The notes under the pieces: model-generated | Told to the model about the DNA's origin: nothing | The model's database searches: none | Seen by the model: only the letters and a program-made list of their open reading frames with translations | Shown here: in pieces, positions 1 through 9,627 of the stretch | Position numbering within the stretch: position 1 is the first letter of the stretch | Layout: every line of letters begins with the position of its first letter | Made by a program: the position numbers and the translations under genes | NCBI RefSeq assembly: GCF_017916255.1 | Contig: NZ_CP072827.1 | Location: 1,984,001 to 2,048,000, forward strand | Origin: Streptomyces mobaraensis NBRC 13819 = DSM 40847 | Lineage (GTDB): Bacteria > Actinomycetota > Actinomycetes > Streptomycetales > Streptomycetaceae | Direction of reading: 5' to 3' | Length of the DNA: 64,000 nt

Positions 1-1
1 C

Positions 2-1549
2 GCCTTCCTGCACGGCGTCGCCTCCGGCGACCCGCTGCCCGACGGCATCCTGCTGTGGACCCGGGTCACCCCGGTCCCGGAGGCCGTCCCCGGTTCCGGG
101 CTGGGCCCGGCCGTCCAGGTGAGCTGGCAGGTCGCCGAGGACGCCGGGTTCGGCCGGGTCGTCGCCTCCGGCACGGTCACCGCGTCCGCCGCCGGCGACC
201 ACACGGTCAAGGCGGACGTGCGCGGACTGCGCCCCGGCACCGACTACTTCTTCCGGTTCACCGTCACCGGCGGTCCGGACACCGGCGGCTCGGCCGAGGT
301 CCACTCCCCCACCGGCCGGACGCGCACCGCGCCCGCCCCCGACACCCAGGCGGACGGCCTCCGCTTCGGCGTGGTCTCCTGCGCCAACTGGGAGTCTGGC
401 CACTTCTCCGCCTACCGCCACCTCGCCGCCCGCCGCGACCTCGACGCGGTGCTGCACCTCGGCGACTACCTCTACGAGTACAAGTCGGGCGAGTACCCGG
501 CAGCCAAGTACGTCGTGCGCCCGCACGAGCCCAGACACGAGATCGTCACGCTCGCCGACTACCGCACCCGGCACGGCCGTTACAAGACCGACCCGGACCT
601 CCAGGCCCTGCACGCGGCGCTGCCGTTCGTCGCCATCTGGGACGACCACGAGTTCGCCGACAACGCCTGGTCCGGCGGCGCCGTCAACCACACGCCGGGC
701 GCCGAGGGCACCTGGGCCGACCGCGTCGCGGCGGCCAAGAAGGCGTACTTCGAGTGGATGCCGGTACGCCCCTCCATCGAGGGCACCACCTACCGTCGGC
801 TCCGCTTCGGCCGCCTCGCCGACCTGCACCTGCTGGACCTGCGCTCGTTCCGCTCGGAGCAGGTCAAGGCGGGCAGCGGCGCGGTCGACGACCCCTCCCG
901 CACCCTCACCGGCCGCGCCCAGCTCGACTGGCTGAAGGACGGCCTGGCCGCCTCCGACACCACCTGGCGGCTCGTCGGCAACCCGGTGATGATGTCCCCG
1001 CTGGCGTTCGGCGCCATGCCGGCCCACCTCCTCAAGCCGCTCGCCAAGCTGCTGGGCCTGCCCGAGGAGGGCATCGCCGCCAACACCGACCAGTGGGACG
1101 GCTACACCCACGACCGCCGTGAACTCCTCGGCCACCTCACCGGCCACGGCATCCGCAACACCGTCTTCCTCACCGGTGACATCCACATGGCGTGGGCCAA
1201 CGACGTCCCGGAGACGGCCGCGACGTACCCCGTCTCCCGCTCCGTGGCCACCGAGTTCGTCGTCACCTCGGTCACCGCCGACAACCTCGACGACACCCTC
1301 CACGTCCTCCCCCACACGGTCTCCCTCCCGGCCGTCGCCGCCATCAAGGCCGCCAACCGGCACGTGAAGTGGGTCGACATGGACTCCCACGGCTACGGCG
1401 TCCTCGACATCACCGCCGAGCGCGCGCAGATGGACTACTACGTCCTCTCCGACAAGCGCGACCCGAAGGCGACGTCGTCGTGGGAACGGTCGTACCGCAC
1501 GCTGTCCGGGAGCCAGCGGGTGGAACGGGTGAAGGCACCGGTGCGCTGA
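2..1549 (+). CDS. PhoD-family alkaline phosphatase (3' part)
   Basis: The reading frame is already open at the left edge, so the N-terminus, where PhoD proteins carry a Tat signal, lies outside. The visible part begins with the PhoD N-terminal sequence [21 protein letters not shown], then a fibronectin-like sandwich. The metallophosphoesterase core follows with [19 protein letters not shown] and [10 protein letters not shown], which supply metal ligands in this family. PhoD enzymes are secreted phosphodiesterases/monoesterases used in phosphate acquisition. The gene converges on the next one, separated by a hairpin. Family assignment is firm; substrate is not visible. Confidence 0.93.
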   Translation, partial: AFLHGVASGDPLPDGILLWTRVTPVPEAVPGSGLGPAVQVSWQVAEDAGFGRVVASGTVTASAAGDHTVKADVRGLRPGTDYFFRFTVTGGPDTGGSAEVHSPTGRTRTAPAPDTQADGLRFGVVSCANWESGHFSAYRHLAARRDLDAVLHLGDYLYEYKSGEYPAAKYVVRPHEPRHEIVTLADYRTRHGRYKTDPDLQALHAALPFVAIWDDHEFADNAWSGGAVNHTPGAEGTWADRVAAAKKAYFEWMPVRPSIEGTTYRRLRFGRLADLHLLDLRSFRSEQVKAGSGAVDDPSRTLTGRAQLDWLKDGLAASDTTWRLVGNPVMMSPLAFGAMPAHLLKPLAKLLGLPEEGIAANTDQWDGYTHDRRELLGHLTGHGIRNTVFLTGDIHMAWANDVPETAATYPVSRSVATEFVVTSVTADNLDDTLHVLPHTVSLPAVAAIKAANRHVKWVDMDSHGYGVLDITAERAQMDYYVLSDKRDPKATSSWERSYRTLSGSQRVERVKAPVR

Positions 1550-1600
1550 GCGCGGTTTCGGGGGTGCGGGGGCTCCGCCCCCGCAAGAAACGGTGAATGG
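1550..1600. repeat. half copy of dispersed intergenic repeat
   Basis: The sequence GCGCGGTTTCGGGGGTGCG, a GC hairpin, then GCAAGAAACGGTGAA is the reverse complement of the left flank of the composite repeat found in full at about 12.8, 37.5, 46.0, 58.7 and 61.8 kb. The long palindromic centre is absent here. It lies between convergent genes, as most copies do. Confidence 0.65.
1565..1585. terminator. hairpin between convergent genes
   Basis: A perfect 9-bp stem (TGCGGGGGC / GCCCCCGCA) with a three-base loop lies 15 bases after the phosphatase stop. It sits inside a half copy of the dispersed intergenic repeat and probably terminates both converging transcripts. Confidence 0.6.
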
Positions 1601-1633
1601 GGGTGCCCCCTCTGGGGGAGGGGCAGGGGCCTC

Positions 1634-2215
1634 CTACAGCTCCGACAGGAACGCGAGCGCCACCCGCCAAGCCCGCTCCGACGCCTCCGCGTCGAAATCG
1701 TCCAGGTCCGGGTCCGTGAACAAGTGCCCCGCCCCCTGATACCGGTGCACCTCCACCTCCGCCCCCGCCCGCCCCATCCGCAGATACCAGGCGTTCAGCC
1801 AGTCATGCGGCTCGAACGGATCCGGATCCGCCACATGCAGCTGCACCGGCAGCTCGTCCACCGCCGCGTCCTCCGCCAGATCCGACGTCCCGTGGAAGAG
1901 CAGCAGCCCCCGCGCCTTCTCGTCCCCCAGCGCCAGGTTCTGCGCGATCGACCCGCCCAGTGAGAACCCCGCGTACACGAGCCCCCGCTCGGAAAGCGGC
2001 GCCACCGCCGTGATCGCCCGCCGCAGCAGCTCCTCCCGCCCGATCTCGTCCTTGATGGCCATGCCGTCCTCGACGGTGTCCGCCGTCCGCCCGTCGTAGA
2101 GGTCGGGCACGTGCACCTCGTACCCCGCGCCGCGCAGCCGCTCGGCGGCCGCGTGTACGGCCGGTCGCAGACCGTAGGCCGAATGGAACAGGACGATCGT
2201 GGTAGGAGACGGCAC
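1634..2215 (-). CDS. dienelactone hydrolase family protein
   Basis: A 193-residue alpha/beta hydrolase. The nucleophile elbow is YAGFSLGGS, with Ser in place of the Cys of classical dienelactone hydrolase, and the catalytic His is in GAGHLFTDPD near the C-terminus. I start at the GTG at 2215 because AAGGAAG lies 8 bases before it; the GTG at 2224 would overlap that ribosome site. It has no signal peptide and is probably a cytoplasmic esterase-like hydrolase of unknown substrate. It diverges from the mechanosensitive channel. Confidence 0.8.
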   Translation of the reverse strand: MPSPTTIVLFHSAYGLRPAVHAAAERLRGAGYEVHVPDLYDGRTADTVEDGMAIKDEIGREELLRRAITAVAPLSERGLVYAGFSLGGSIAQNLALGDEKARGLLLFHGTSDLAEDAAVDELPVQLHVADPDPFEPHDWLNAWYLRMGRAGAEVEVHRYQGAGHLFTDPDLDDFDAEASERAWRVALAFLSEL

Positions 2216-2320
2216 CGGAGTCACTTCCTTGCAGGGCTGGATCGCGTGGCCTCCATCGTGCCAGCTACGGTCGAAAGGAGGAGCGCGCGCCCGGCAGGAC
2301 GCCGGAAGGAGCTGGTGCTC

Positions 2321-3424
2321 ATGGAGGACGTACTGCGGCCTCTAGCGGTCCTCGGCGCCGCCCTGGTCATCACCGTCGTGGTGGGCTGGGCCGCCGACAA
2401 AACGGTTCGCCGGATCGCCGAACGGCATCCGGAAGCCCCCTTGTGGCGCCTGCTGCGCCGCTGCCGGATGCCCCTGCGACTGGTGCTGTGCACGGCCCTG
2501 CTGCGCGGCGGCTACGAGTCGGCCGAGCTGTCCGAGAAGCACGAGGCCCTGCTGACCAGGCTGCTCACCCTGGTACTCATCGGGGCCTGCGCCTGGCTCG
2601 CGACCCGGGTGGCCACGGCCGTCGTCGAGTCGGCGTACGCGCGCTACGCCGCCGGCAGCCGCGACCCGGCCCGGATGCGCCGGGTCCGCACCCAGGTGAC
2701 GCTGATCCGCCGCATCGTCACGGCGGCCGTCTGCGTCGTCGCGGTGGCGGCGATGCTGCTGACCTTCCCCGGCATGCGGACGGTCGGCACGTCCGTCCTC
2801 GCCTCCGCCGGTCTGATCGGCATCGTCGCCGGTGTGGCCGCCCAGTCCACGCTCGGCAACCTCTTCGCGGGGCTGCAGATAGCGTTCGGCGACATGGTGC
2901 GCATCGGCGACACCGTGGTGGTGAACGGCGAGTGGGGCACGGTCGAGGAGATAACCCTCACCTACCTGGTGGTCACCACCTGGGACGAACGCCGCATCAC
3001 CATGCCGGTCTCGTACTTCACCAGCCGCCCCTTCGAGAACTGGTCGCGCGGCAATCCCCGGATGACCGGCACCGTCTTCTTCCACCTGGACCACTCCGCC
3101 CCCATCGACCTCATGCGGGAACGGCTGCACGAGGTGGTGAAGGGAGCCCGGGAGTGGGACGGCCGGGCCTGGAGCCTCGTCGTCACGGACACCACCCCCA
3201 CCACCATCCAGGTACGGGCCCTGGTGACCGCCAAGGACTCCGACGACATCTGGACGCTCCGCTGCGTCGTCCGCGAGCAGCTGATCGAGTGGCTGCGCCG
3301 GAAGCACCCGTACGCGCTGCCGCGCATCAGCACCGCGCCCGCGCCGGGCCCGGCCGAGACCCCGGACCGCCGGCAGACACCGCCCACGTCGGGCGACATC
3401 GGCCCGGGCCCGGGCCCGGTCTGA
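2321..3424 (+). CDS. MscS-family mechanosensitive ion channel
   Basis: A 367-residue membrane protein. N-terminal hydrophobic segments are followed by the pore-lining helix and MscS beta domain: VLASAGLIGIVAGVAAQSTLGNLFAGLQIAFGDMVRIGDTV and then NGEWGTVEEI..TTWDERRITMPVSYF are typical of this family. MscS channels release solutes on hypo-osmotic shock. The ATG at 2321 has AAGGAG nine bases upstream; the frame is open further upstream but without a better start. The C-terminus is a Pro-rich tail. The stop is 24 bases from the stop of the convergent antiporter, within a GGGCCC-rich stretch. Confidence 0.88.
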   Translation: MEDVLRPLAVLGAALVITVVVGWAADKTVRRIAERHPEAPLWRLLRRCRMPLRLVLCTALLRGGYESAELSEKHEALLTRLLTLVLIGACAWLATRVATAVVESAYARYAAGSRDPARMRRVRTQVTLIRRIVTAAVCVVAVAAMLLTFPGMRTVGTSVLASAGLIGIVAGVAAQSTLGNLFAGLQIAFGDMVRIGDTVVVNGEWGTVEEITLTYLVVTTWDERRITMPVSYFTSRPFENWSRGNPRMTGTVFFHLDHSAPIDLMRERLHEVVKGAREWDGRAWSLVVTDTTPTTIQVRALVTAKDSDDIWTLRCVVREQLIEWLRRKHPYALPRISTAPAPGPAETPDRRQTPPTSGDIGPGPGPV

Positions 3425-3448
3425 GGACCCGCCGGCCGCGAGACCGGG

Positions 3449-5041
3449 TCACATCCCCCGCAACGACCTCATGTCCAGCTGCCGCAACACCCGGTCCACC
3501 ACCTCCGGATCCATCCACGGCTCGCTCCGCGCGTCGAGCACCGCGTGCCGCGCCGCCGAGAGCAGCTCGGCCTGGATGCGCTGGATGGTGCGCAGCCGCT
3601 GGACCCGCTGCGTGTGCGCCTCGCGGCGCTCCTCGTCGACCATCTCGGGGCTGATGCGGGCGCCGACGTCGTAGGCGCGCCGGTGGAGCATCTCCCGCAG
3701 GTCCTCGGAGAGCTCCTCCTCCTGTTCGATCTCCAGCAGCCGGTGCCGGGCCGCCTTGGCGGCGCGGATGGCGAGCTGCCGCTCCAGCTCCCGGGTCCAG
3801 TCGGTGTCCGCGCGCACGCCGAGCAGCTCGACCAGCCAGGGCAGCGTCAGCCCCTGGACGACGAGGGTGCCGATGATGACGGCGAAGGCGATGAAGAGGA
3901 TCTCGTCCCGGGCCGGGAAGGCCGACTTGTCCTGCGTGGTCAGCGGAATGGCCAGGGCGAGCGCCGCCGAGGCCACACCGCGCATCCCGGACCACCACAT
4001 CACCAGGGTCTCCCGCCAGCTGGTGAGGATCTCCTCGTCGACGTCGCGGCCCTTGTGCAGCCGCTTGGCCAGCCAGGCGGCGGGCAGCAGCCACGCCAGC
4101 CGTACGACGATCACGACGGCGAGGACGGCGCCCCCGATGCCGAGCATCTCGGCCCAGCGGCCCGAGGCGGTTTCGACGGCGTTGTGCAGTTCGAGGCCGA
4201 CGAGGCCGAAGGCGACGCCGGTGACGAGGGTGTCGACGACCTCCCAGAAGGTGTGCCCGGCCAGCCGCCCCAGGACGTCGTCCGCGTCGCTCGCGAACTC
4301 GGCGAGGAAGAGCGCGGTGGTCAGCACCGCGAGCACCCCGGAGCCCTTGAACTCCTCCGCGAGGACGTACGAGACGAACGGCACCAGCAGCGTGAGCCCG
4401 ATCTGGAGGGTCGCGTCGCCGAGGACGTCCATCAGCCGCTTGGCCCCCCAGCCGAGCAGCAGGCCGACGGCGAGCGCCACCACGGCGGAGAACACCAGTT
4501 CGCCGATGGCCCGCGGCACCGAGAAGCTGCCGCTGACGGCCGCGGCGACGGCCACGTGGTAGAGCACGATGGCGGTCACGTCGTTGAAGAGGCCCTCGCC
4601 CTCCAGGATCGACACCAGGCGGCGCGGCAGCCCTATCGAGCCGGCGACGGCCGTGGCGGCGACGGGGTCGGGCGGGGCGACGAGCGCGCCCAGGGCCACG
4701 GCCGCGGCGAGCGAGATCCCCGGCACGATCGCGTGGGCCACGGCCGCGACGGCCGAGGTGGTGACGAAGACCAGCGCGACGGCGAGCAGGAAGATCGGCC
4801 GCTTGTTGGCCGCGAACTGCCGCCAGGAGGTGCGCTGCGCGGACGCGTAGAGCAGGGGCGGCAGGACCAGCGGGAGGATGAACTCCGGCGGGACGTCGAT
4901 GTTCGGTACGAACGGCAGCAGGGCGAGGACGATGCCGCCCAGCGTCATCAGCACCGGGGAGGGCAGGCCGAGCCGGTCACCCAGCGGCACCGTGACGAGC
5001 GCCCCGAGCAGCAGCACGAACAGCAGGGCCAGCTGGTCCAC
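3449..5041 (-). CDS. Na+/H+ antiporter, CPA1 family
   Basis: About 530 residues with roughly a dozen membrane spans and a cytoplasmic helical C-terminal tail of about 130 residues. CPA1 signatures are APPDPVAATAV and EGEGLFNDVTAIVLY, where the Asp of the ND motif carries the exchanged cation. Proteins of this type exchange Na+ or K+ for H+ across the plasma membrane. I prefer the GTG at 5041 (VDQLALLFVLLL) because GGAGGG lies five bases before it. An upstream ATG at 5092 would add 17 residues but has no ribosome site. Confidence 0.88.
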   Translation of the reverse strand: MDQLALLFVLLLGALVTVPLGDRLGLPSPVLMTLGGIVLALLPFVPNIDVPPEFILPLVLPPLLYASAQRTSWRQFAANKRPIFLLAVALVFVTTSAVAAVAHAIVPGISLAAAVALGALVAPPDPVAATAVAGSIGLPRRLVSILEGEGLFNDVTAIVLYHVAVAAAVSGSFSVPRAIGELVFSAVVALAVGLLLGWGAKRLMDVLGDATLQIGLTLLVPFVSYVLAEEFKGSGVLAVLTTALFLAEFASDADDVLGRLAGHTFWEVVDTLVTGVAFGLVGLELHNAVETASGRWAEMLGIGGAVLAVVIVVRLAWLLPAAWLAKRLHKGRDVDEEILTSWRETLVMWWSGMRGVASAALALAIPLTTQDKSAFPARDEILFIAFAVIIGTLVVQGLTLPWLVELLGVRADTDWTRELERQLAIRAAKAARHRLLEIEQEEELSEDLREMLHRRAYDVGARISPEMVDEERREAHTQRVQRLRTIQRIQAELLSAARHAVLDARSEPWMDPEVVDRVLRQLDMRSLRGM

Positions 5042-5155
5042 GAGTGCCCTCCGGGGCGCATGGGGGAACAGTCGTTCACCCCAGCGTGCCATGAAGCGGC
5101 TCGTCAGGCGGCCCCGGGGGTCCCGCGGCGGCCCGCGCGGAGAACGGCGCGGAGG

Positions 5156-5638
5156 TCAGAGCGCCTTGCTCATCGCCCGGTGCGGAATCCCGCTGCCCTC
5201 GTCGAACTCCGGCCCGTACGCCGCGTACCCCAGCCGCTCGTAGAAGCCCAGCGCGTGCGTCTGCGCCTCCAGGTAGACGCGGGTGAGCCCCAGCCGCCTG
5301 GCCTCCTCCTCCACGGCCCGGACCAGGGTGGCGCCCAGCCCGGTGCCGCGCGCGGCCCGGCCCACGGCCAGCCGGCCGAGGACGGCCGTGAGGTCGTCCG
5401 CCACGCCCGCGTGGGCGTACTTCCGGCGGGCGGGCTCGCCGTGCAGGAAGCGGACGGTGCCGACGGGTCCGGACGGGCCCGTGGCCAGCAGGTGGACGGC
5501 GTGGACGTCATAGGCGTCCAGCTCCTCCGCCTCGGGGATGTTCTGCTCCCCCACGAACACCTCGCGGCGCACCGCGAAGCAGTCCTCCAGCTCCCCCGGC
5601 CCGGCGACGACCCGCACCTGGGCGGGGATGCCGCTCAC
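5156..5638 (-). CDS. GNAT family N-acetyltransferase
   Basis: A 160-residue single-domain acetyltransferase. The acetyl-CoA binding motif A appears as [27 protein letters not shown], and the C-terminal [28 protein letters not shown] resembles the ElaA-like branch. The GTG start overlaps the stop of the upstream pseudouridine synthase as GTGA, so translation is probably coupled. Substrate is unknown. Confidence 0.87.
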   Translation of the reverse strand: MSGIPAQVRVVAGPGELEDCFAVRREVFVGEQNIPEAEELDAYDVHAVHLLATGPSGPVGTVRFLHGEPARRKYAHAGVADDLTAVLGRLAVGRAARGTGLGATLVRAVEEEARRLGLTRVYLEAQTHALGFYERLGYAAYGPEFDEGSGIPHRAMSKAL

Positions 5639-6576
5639 GAACTCTCGGCGCGCACGGTCTCCAGGGCACGCCGCAGGTCCTCGGGGTACTCGCTGGCGAA
5701 CTCCACCCAGCGCCCGTCCGCCGGGTGCTCGAAGCCGAGCCGGACGGCGTGCAGCCACTGGCGGGTGAGCTTCAGCCGCTTGGCGAGCGTCGGGTCGGCG
5801 CCGTACGTCAGGTCGCCGACGCAGGGGTGCCGGTGCGCGGACATGTGCACGCGGATCTGGTGGGTGCGGCCGGTCTCCAGCTTCACGTCGAGGAGGCTGG
5901 CGGCGCGGAACGCCTCGATGAGGTCGTAGTGGGTCACGGAGGGCTTGCCCTCGGCGGTCACGGCCCACTTGTAGTCGTGGTTGGGGTGCCGGCCGATGGG
6001 CGCGTCGATGGTGCCGCTCATCGGGTCCGGGTGGCCCTGGACGAGCGTGTGGTACCGCTTGTCGACCGTGCGCTCGCGGAACTGCTGCTTGAGCAGGGTG
6101 TAGGCGCGCTCGGACTTGGCGACGACCATCAGCCCCGAGGTGCCGACGTCCAGCCGGTGCACGATGCCCTGGCGCTCGGCCGCGCCCGAGGTGGAGATCC
6201 GGTAGCCGGCGGCGGCCAGGCCGCCGATGACGGTGGGGCCGGTCCAGCCGGGGCTGGGGTGCGCGGCGACGCCGACCGGCTTGACGACGACGACGATGTC
6301 CTCGTCGTCGTGGACGATCTCCATGCCCTCGACGGGCTCCGCGACGATCCGCACCGGCGCGGGCGGCGCGGGCATCTCGACCTCCAGCCAGGCGCCGCCG
6401 CTGACGCGGTCGGACTTGCCGGCCTCGGCCCCGTCCAGCTGGACCTTGCCCGCGGCGGCGAGCTCGGCCGCCTTGGTGCGGGAGAACCCGAACATACGTG
6501 CGATGGCGGCGTCGACGCGCTCGCCCTCCAGGCCGTCGGGTACGGGCAGGGCGCGGATCTCGGGAATCGTGCTCAC
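5635..6576 (-). CDS. RluD/RluA-family pseudouridine synthase
   Basis: 313 residues: an N-terminal S4 RNA-binding domain (about residues 15-75, with [21 protein letters not shown]) and the RluA catalytic domain with [13 protein letters not shown], where the Asp is the catalytic residue, and [25 protein letters not shown] near the end. It converts specific rRNA uridines to pseudouridine. It lies between lspA and the acetyltransferase in a leftward group, an order also typical of other actinobacteria. The exact rRNA target cannot be read from sequence. Confidence 0.92.
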   Translation of the reverse strand: MSTIPEIRALPVPDGLEGERVDAAIARMFGFSRTKAAELAAAGKVQLDGAEAGKSDRVSGGAWLEVEMPAPPAPVRIVAEPVEGMEIVHDDEDIVVVVKPVGVAAHPSPGWTGPTVIGGLAAAGYRISTSGAAERQGIVHRLDVGTSGLMVVAKSERAYTLLKQQFRERTVDKRYHTLVQGHPDPMSGTIDAPIGRHPNHDYKWAVTAEGKPSVTHYDLIEAFRAASLLDVKLETGRTHQIRVHMSAHRHPCVGDLTYGADPTLAKRLKLTRQWLHAVRLGFEHPADGRWVEFASEYPEDLRRALETVRAESS

Positions 6577-6645
6577 CCGTCGAGTATGCCGGACGGGTGA
6601 GCCGGCGCCGTACGACAGCCCTCGGGCGGACCCTCGGCGCCGGGC

Positions 6646-7227
6646 TCAGTCCTGGTGAACGGTCCCGTCCGGATCCAGCCCCCGGAAGGACAGGATCACG
6701 ATCAGGAAACCGCCGCAGACGATCGCCGAGTCGGCGAGGTTGAAGACGGCGAAGTGGGCGGGGGCGATGAAGTCCACCACCCCGCCCTCGAACCCGCCGG
6801 GCGAGCGGAACAGCCGGTCGGTGAGGTTGCCCAGCGCGCCGCCCAGCAGCAGGCCCAGCGCGATCGCCCAGGGCAGGCTGTACAGCTTCCGCGCGATCCG
6901 GGCGATCACCAGGATCACCGCCGAGGCGATGATCGTGAAGACGATGGTCATCGTTTCCCCGAGGCTGAACGCGGCCCCGCGGTTGCGGATCACGTCCAAC
7001 TGCAGCCAGGTGCCGAACACCTCGATCGGATCGTGGTGCTCCAGCTTCGCCACCACGAGCATCTTGCTGGACAGGTCGAGGAGATAGGCGAACGCGGCGA
7101 CCGAGAACAGCGCCACGAGCCGGCGCCCGCCCCGTGCCGCGCCGCCGTCGCCGCCCGTCGTCCCGCCGGTCACGTCGGTGCCCTCCGGCGTACCGGTGGG
7201 CCGTCCGGCCTGCTCCGCCTCTGTCAC
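6646..7227 (-). CDS. lspA: prolipoprotein signal peptidase II
   Basis: 193 residues with four membrane segments. The two catalytic Asp motifs of LspA are present: [12 protein letters not shown] and the closing [12 protein letters not shown]. The enzyme cleaves diacylglyceryl-modified prolipoproteins just before the lipidated Cys. The GTG at 7227 is preferred because AAGGA lies five bases upstream; an earlier in-frame start at 7260 lacks this. The first 35 residues are a Gly/Thr-rich cytoplasmic extension. It is followed after 69 bases by the pseudouridine synthase gene. Confidence 0.95.
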   Translation of the reverse strand: MTEAEQAGRPTGTPEGTDVTGGTTGGDGGAARGGRRLVALFSVAAFAYLLDLSSKMLVVAKLEHHDPIEVFGTWLQLDVIRNRGAAFSLGETMTIVFTIIASAVILVIARIARKLYSLPWAIALGLLLGGALGNLTDRLFRSPGGFEGGVVDFIAPAHFAVFNLADSAIVCGGFLIVILSFRGLDPDGTVHQD

Positions 7228-7353
7228 GTGAGTCCTTCGCTTCCGCGCGTCACCCACCACCGGTCATGGCAGTGCCGCGCACCGCTGTGTCTGATGGGCT
7301 CCGGGTGCACTGCCCGGATGAGGACGAGGGTACGGCACACCACCCGCGCCGGG

Positions 7354-9033
7354 TCAGCGACGTTCCTGGCGCTGCTTGCACTCGACACACAGCGTGGCCC
7401 GGGGAAACGCCTGCATCCTGGCCTTGCCGATCGGCCTGCCGCAGCTCTCGCAGAGGCCGTACGTACCGGCGTCCAACCGGACGAGCGCCCGCTCGGTCTG
7501 GTCGAGCATCTCGCGGGCGTTGGCGGCGAGGGCGAGCTCGTGCTCGCGCGCGATGTTCTTCGTCCCGGTGTCGGCCTGGTCGTCCCCCGCACCGTCCCCG
7601 GAGTCCCGCATCAGCCCGCTGACCGCCTCCTCCGCCGACCGGATCTCCGCCCGCAGCCGCGCCACCTCGCTCTCCAGCACGGCCCGCGCCTCGTCCACCT
7701 CCGCCCGCGACCAGGGTTCCTCCCCCGGCCGCACGGCCAGCTCGCCGGGCGCGGCGGCGCCGTCCGCCCGCGCCCCCGGCACCTTCGCCGCGTCCGGCAC
7801 CTCGCCCACGGTCTTCTTCGCAGCCACGGTTCCGACTCCCGTCTCCTCGCTGGTACCCGCCGGCGCGTCCCCCGCGACGACGATGCCCTCTCCCACGGCC
7901 CCCGCCTTCACCGGAGCGGCCTTCCGCGCCTCGGCCGGGGCGGGCCGCCCCGACAACCGCGTCCGATGCGGCGACGCGACGCTCTTCGCGGGCACGCCCT
8001 CCCCGACCCCACGCTCCCGCGCACCACCCGCCGCCTCGGCCGCCGACGCCTTCGCAGCGGGCGCCTTCGCGGGCGAAGATCCGGCCTTCTCGGCGGAGGC
8101 CACGGCCTTCTTCCCCGCCGCGGCCTTCCCGCCGACGCCGGCCCACGCGGCGGACGCCGCTCCCTTCCCCGACGCTTCCTCGGCCGGAGGAACGGCTTTC
8201 TTCCCGACGGCCCCCTTGGCCACCGCGGCGGACGTCGCCGCGCCGCCGGACGCCCGCTCGGCCGGAGGCGCGGCCCTCTTCCCTGCGGCTCCCATGGCCG
8301 CCGCGGCGGATCTCGCCCCGTCGCCGGACGCCCGCTCGGCCGGAGGAACGGCCCTCTTCCCCGCGGCCTTCCCGGCCGTCCCCTCCCCGGCCGTGCCCGT
8401 GCCGGAGGCCGCCTTCTTCGCCGCCGCCTTGCGGGCCGGGGGCGCGGATTCCCCGGCCGAAGCCTTCTTCGCCGGAGGCGTCGCCTTCTTGGCCGCCTTC
8501 TTGGCCGCCCCCTCCGCCGCCTTCTTCGTGGCCGCGGTCTTCGCTGCCGCCTTCTTGGTCGCGGACTTCTTCGCGGCGGTCTTCTTCGCAGCGGTACTCC
8601 CGGCCGGCCCCGCCTTGGCGGCAGCCTTCTTCGCCGCCGCCCGCTCCGAAGGGGCTCCCGCTCCGGCCCCGGCCTTCACCGTCTTCTTCCCAGCGGCGGA
8701 CTCGGCTGTGGTCACCTTCGCGGCGGCCTTCTTCCCCACTGTCTTCCCCACTGTCTTCCCCGCTGTCTTCACCGCCGCCCCCTCCTCCGGCGCCGTCCCG
8801 GCCGCCCGCTTCACGGGAGCCGTCTTGGCGGGCGCAGCCGCCGCCTTCCCCGCCGCGCCCCGGGCCGCCGCCTGCTCGGGCCCCGGCGCACCCTTGGCGG
8901 TGGCCTTCGAGGCCGTCTTCTTGGCGGGCGCCTTCCCGGCCGGGCCCGTCTTCACCGGAGCCCGCCTCGCCGCGGCCTTCTTCGCCGGAGCGGCTTTCGC
9001 CGCGGCCTTCTTCGTCCCGGCCGCTCCCGCCAT
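7354..9033 (-). CDS. DksA/TraR-type zinc finger protein with long Lys/Ala/Pro-rich tail
   Basis: About 559 residues. Roughly the first 400 are low-complexity, dominated by AAKK, PAKK, KKA and PPAE blocks like the tails of histone H1 and lysine-rich HU proteins. The last ~120 residues form a DksA-type helical hairpin (SRAEVDEARAVLESEVARLR) and a C4 zinc finger (CESCGRP, then CVECKQ). Ordinary DksA proteins are about 150 residues and act on RNA polymerase; the tail suggests DNA binding. Start is ATG 9033 or GTG 9036. The start overlaps the stop of a small upstream ORF. It is divergent from ileS. Confidence 0.85.
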   Translation of the reverse strand: MAGAAGTKKAAAKAAPAKKAAARRAPVKTGPAGKAPAKKTASKATAKGAPGPEQAAARGAAGKAAAAPAKTAPVKRAAGTAPEEGAAVKTAGKTVGKTVGKKAAAKVTTAESAAGKKTVKAGAGAGAPSERAAAKKAAAKAGPAGSTAAKKTAAKKSATKKAAAKTAATKKAAEGAAKKAAKKATPPAKKASAGESAPPARKAAAKKAASGTGTAGEGTAGKAAGKRAVPPAERASGDGARSAAAAMGAAGKRAAPPAERASGGAATSAAVAKGAVGKKAVPPAEEASGKGAASAAWAGVGGKAAAGKKAVASAEKAGSSPAKAPAAKASAAEAAGGARERGVGEGVPAKSVASPHRTRLSGRPAPAEARKAAPVKAGAVGEGIVVAGDAPAGTSEETGVGTVAAKKTVGEVPDAAKVPGARADGAAAPGELAVRPGEEPWSRAEVDEARAVLESEVARLRAEIRSAEEAVSGLMRDSGDGAGDDQADTGTKNIAREHELALAANAREMLDQTERALVRLDAGTYGLCESCGRPIGKARMQAFPRATLCVECKQRQERR

Positions 9034-9140
9034 CACAGCCGCCCCCTACGCCGAACGGACCGCACCCGGCGGGCCCCACCCCGTCCCACCCGGCCGGCAG
9101 GCCCCCGCGCCGCGGTCCCTGTCGAGGACATCTCCGCCAT
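9033..9140 (-). CDS. small Arg-rich upstream ORF (hypothetical)
   Basis: A 35-codon ORF beginning MAEMSSTGTAARG and ending RRGRL, with about ten Arg. GAAGGGG lies eight bases before its ATG, and its TGA overlaps the start of the DksA-like gene as TGATG. That arrangement would allow translational coupling. It might equally be the accidental tail of an open frame in GC-rich DNA. No family was recognised. Confidence 0.35.
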   Translation of the reverse strand: MAEMSSTGTAARGPAGRVGRGGARRVRSVRRRGRL

Positions 9141-9331
9141 GACCGCGACCCCTTCACATTTTATGATCTTGCGCGCGAATCGTGCGGGAACGATAAATCG
9201 GCTCGGAGCACGCGGCAACGGGGCACGCCGGTGCCGACCCGTGTGCCCCGCGCCCGGCCCTGTAACCCGCGGGGCGCGTCCCACCCGGCGCGGGACGGAA
9301 TATCCGGTCGGCCCGCCCCGCCCGCGCCCCG

Positions 9332-9337
9332 TACACT
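9332..9337 (+). promoter_or_regulatory. -10 box for the ileS leader
   Basis: TACACT fits the TANNNT pattern and lies just upstream of the first bases of the T-box leader (start of transcript predicted near 9344). No convincing -35 element was found. Confidence 0.4.
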
Positions 9338-9344
9338 GGGCGCA

Positions 9345-9620
9345 GCGAAAGGCGTGGATGGGACGAGTAGCGCCGCACGCAGCCACCAGCGATCCGGGGA
9401 CGGTGCGAGCCCGGAGGTGTGCGCGGTGTGAAGATCACCCCGGAGCCGCCGGAGGAAAGCCAGGGCATGCGGCACGCCCCGGGCGAGTAGAACCGGCATC
9501 GCGACCCCAATGAGGGGGCCACGGGCACCTGCCCGCGGCCAAGGAGGGTGGTACCGCGGGAGTACGGACAACGGCTCTCGTCCCTCCGACGGACAGCGCA
9601 CAACCGTCCAGCCGGAGGTA
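9345..9620 (+). promoter_or_regulatory. T-box riboswitch upstream of ileS
   Basis: The leader opens with GTGGATGGGACGAGTAG and contains the T-box core AGGGTGGTACCGCGG at 9545-9559, whose TGGTA bulge pairs with the uncharged tRNA acceptor end. The short leader and lack of a terminator with a U-run before the start fit the actinobacterial class that controls translation through sequestration of the ribosome site (GGAGG, nine bases before the ileS ATG). ATC at 9434-9436 in the stem I region is the candidate isoleucine specifier codon. T-box identity is firm; specifier position is inferred. Confidence 0.9.
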
Positions 9621-9627
9621 GCCACCG

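Noticed and set aside
7354..9033. CRISPR-like or tandem repeat array
   Set aside because: The repetition is that of Lys/Ala codons in one long frame; spacing is irregular and no spacer pattern or cas gene exists.
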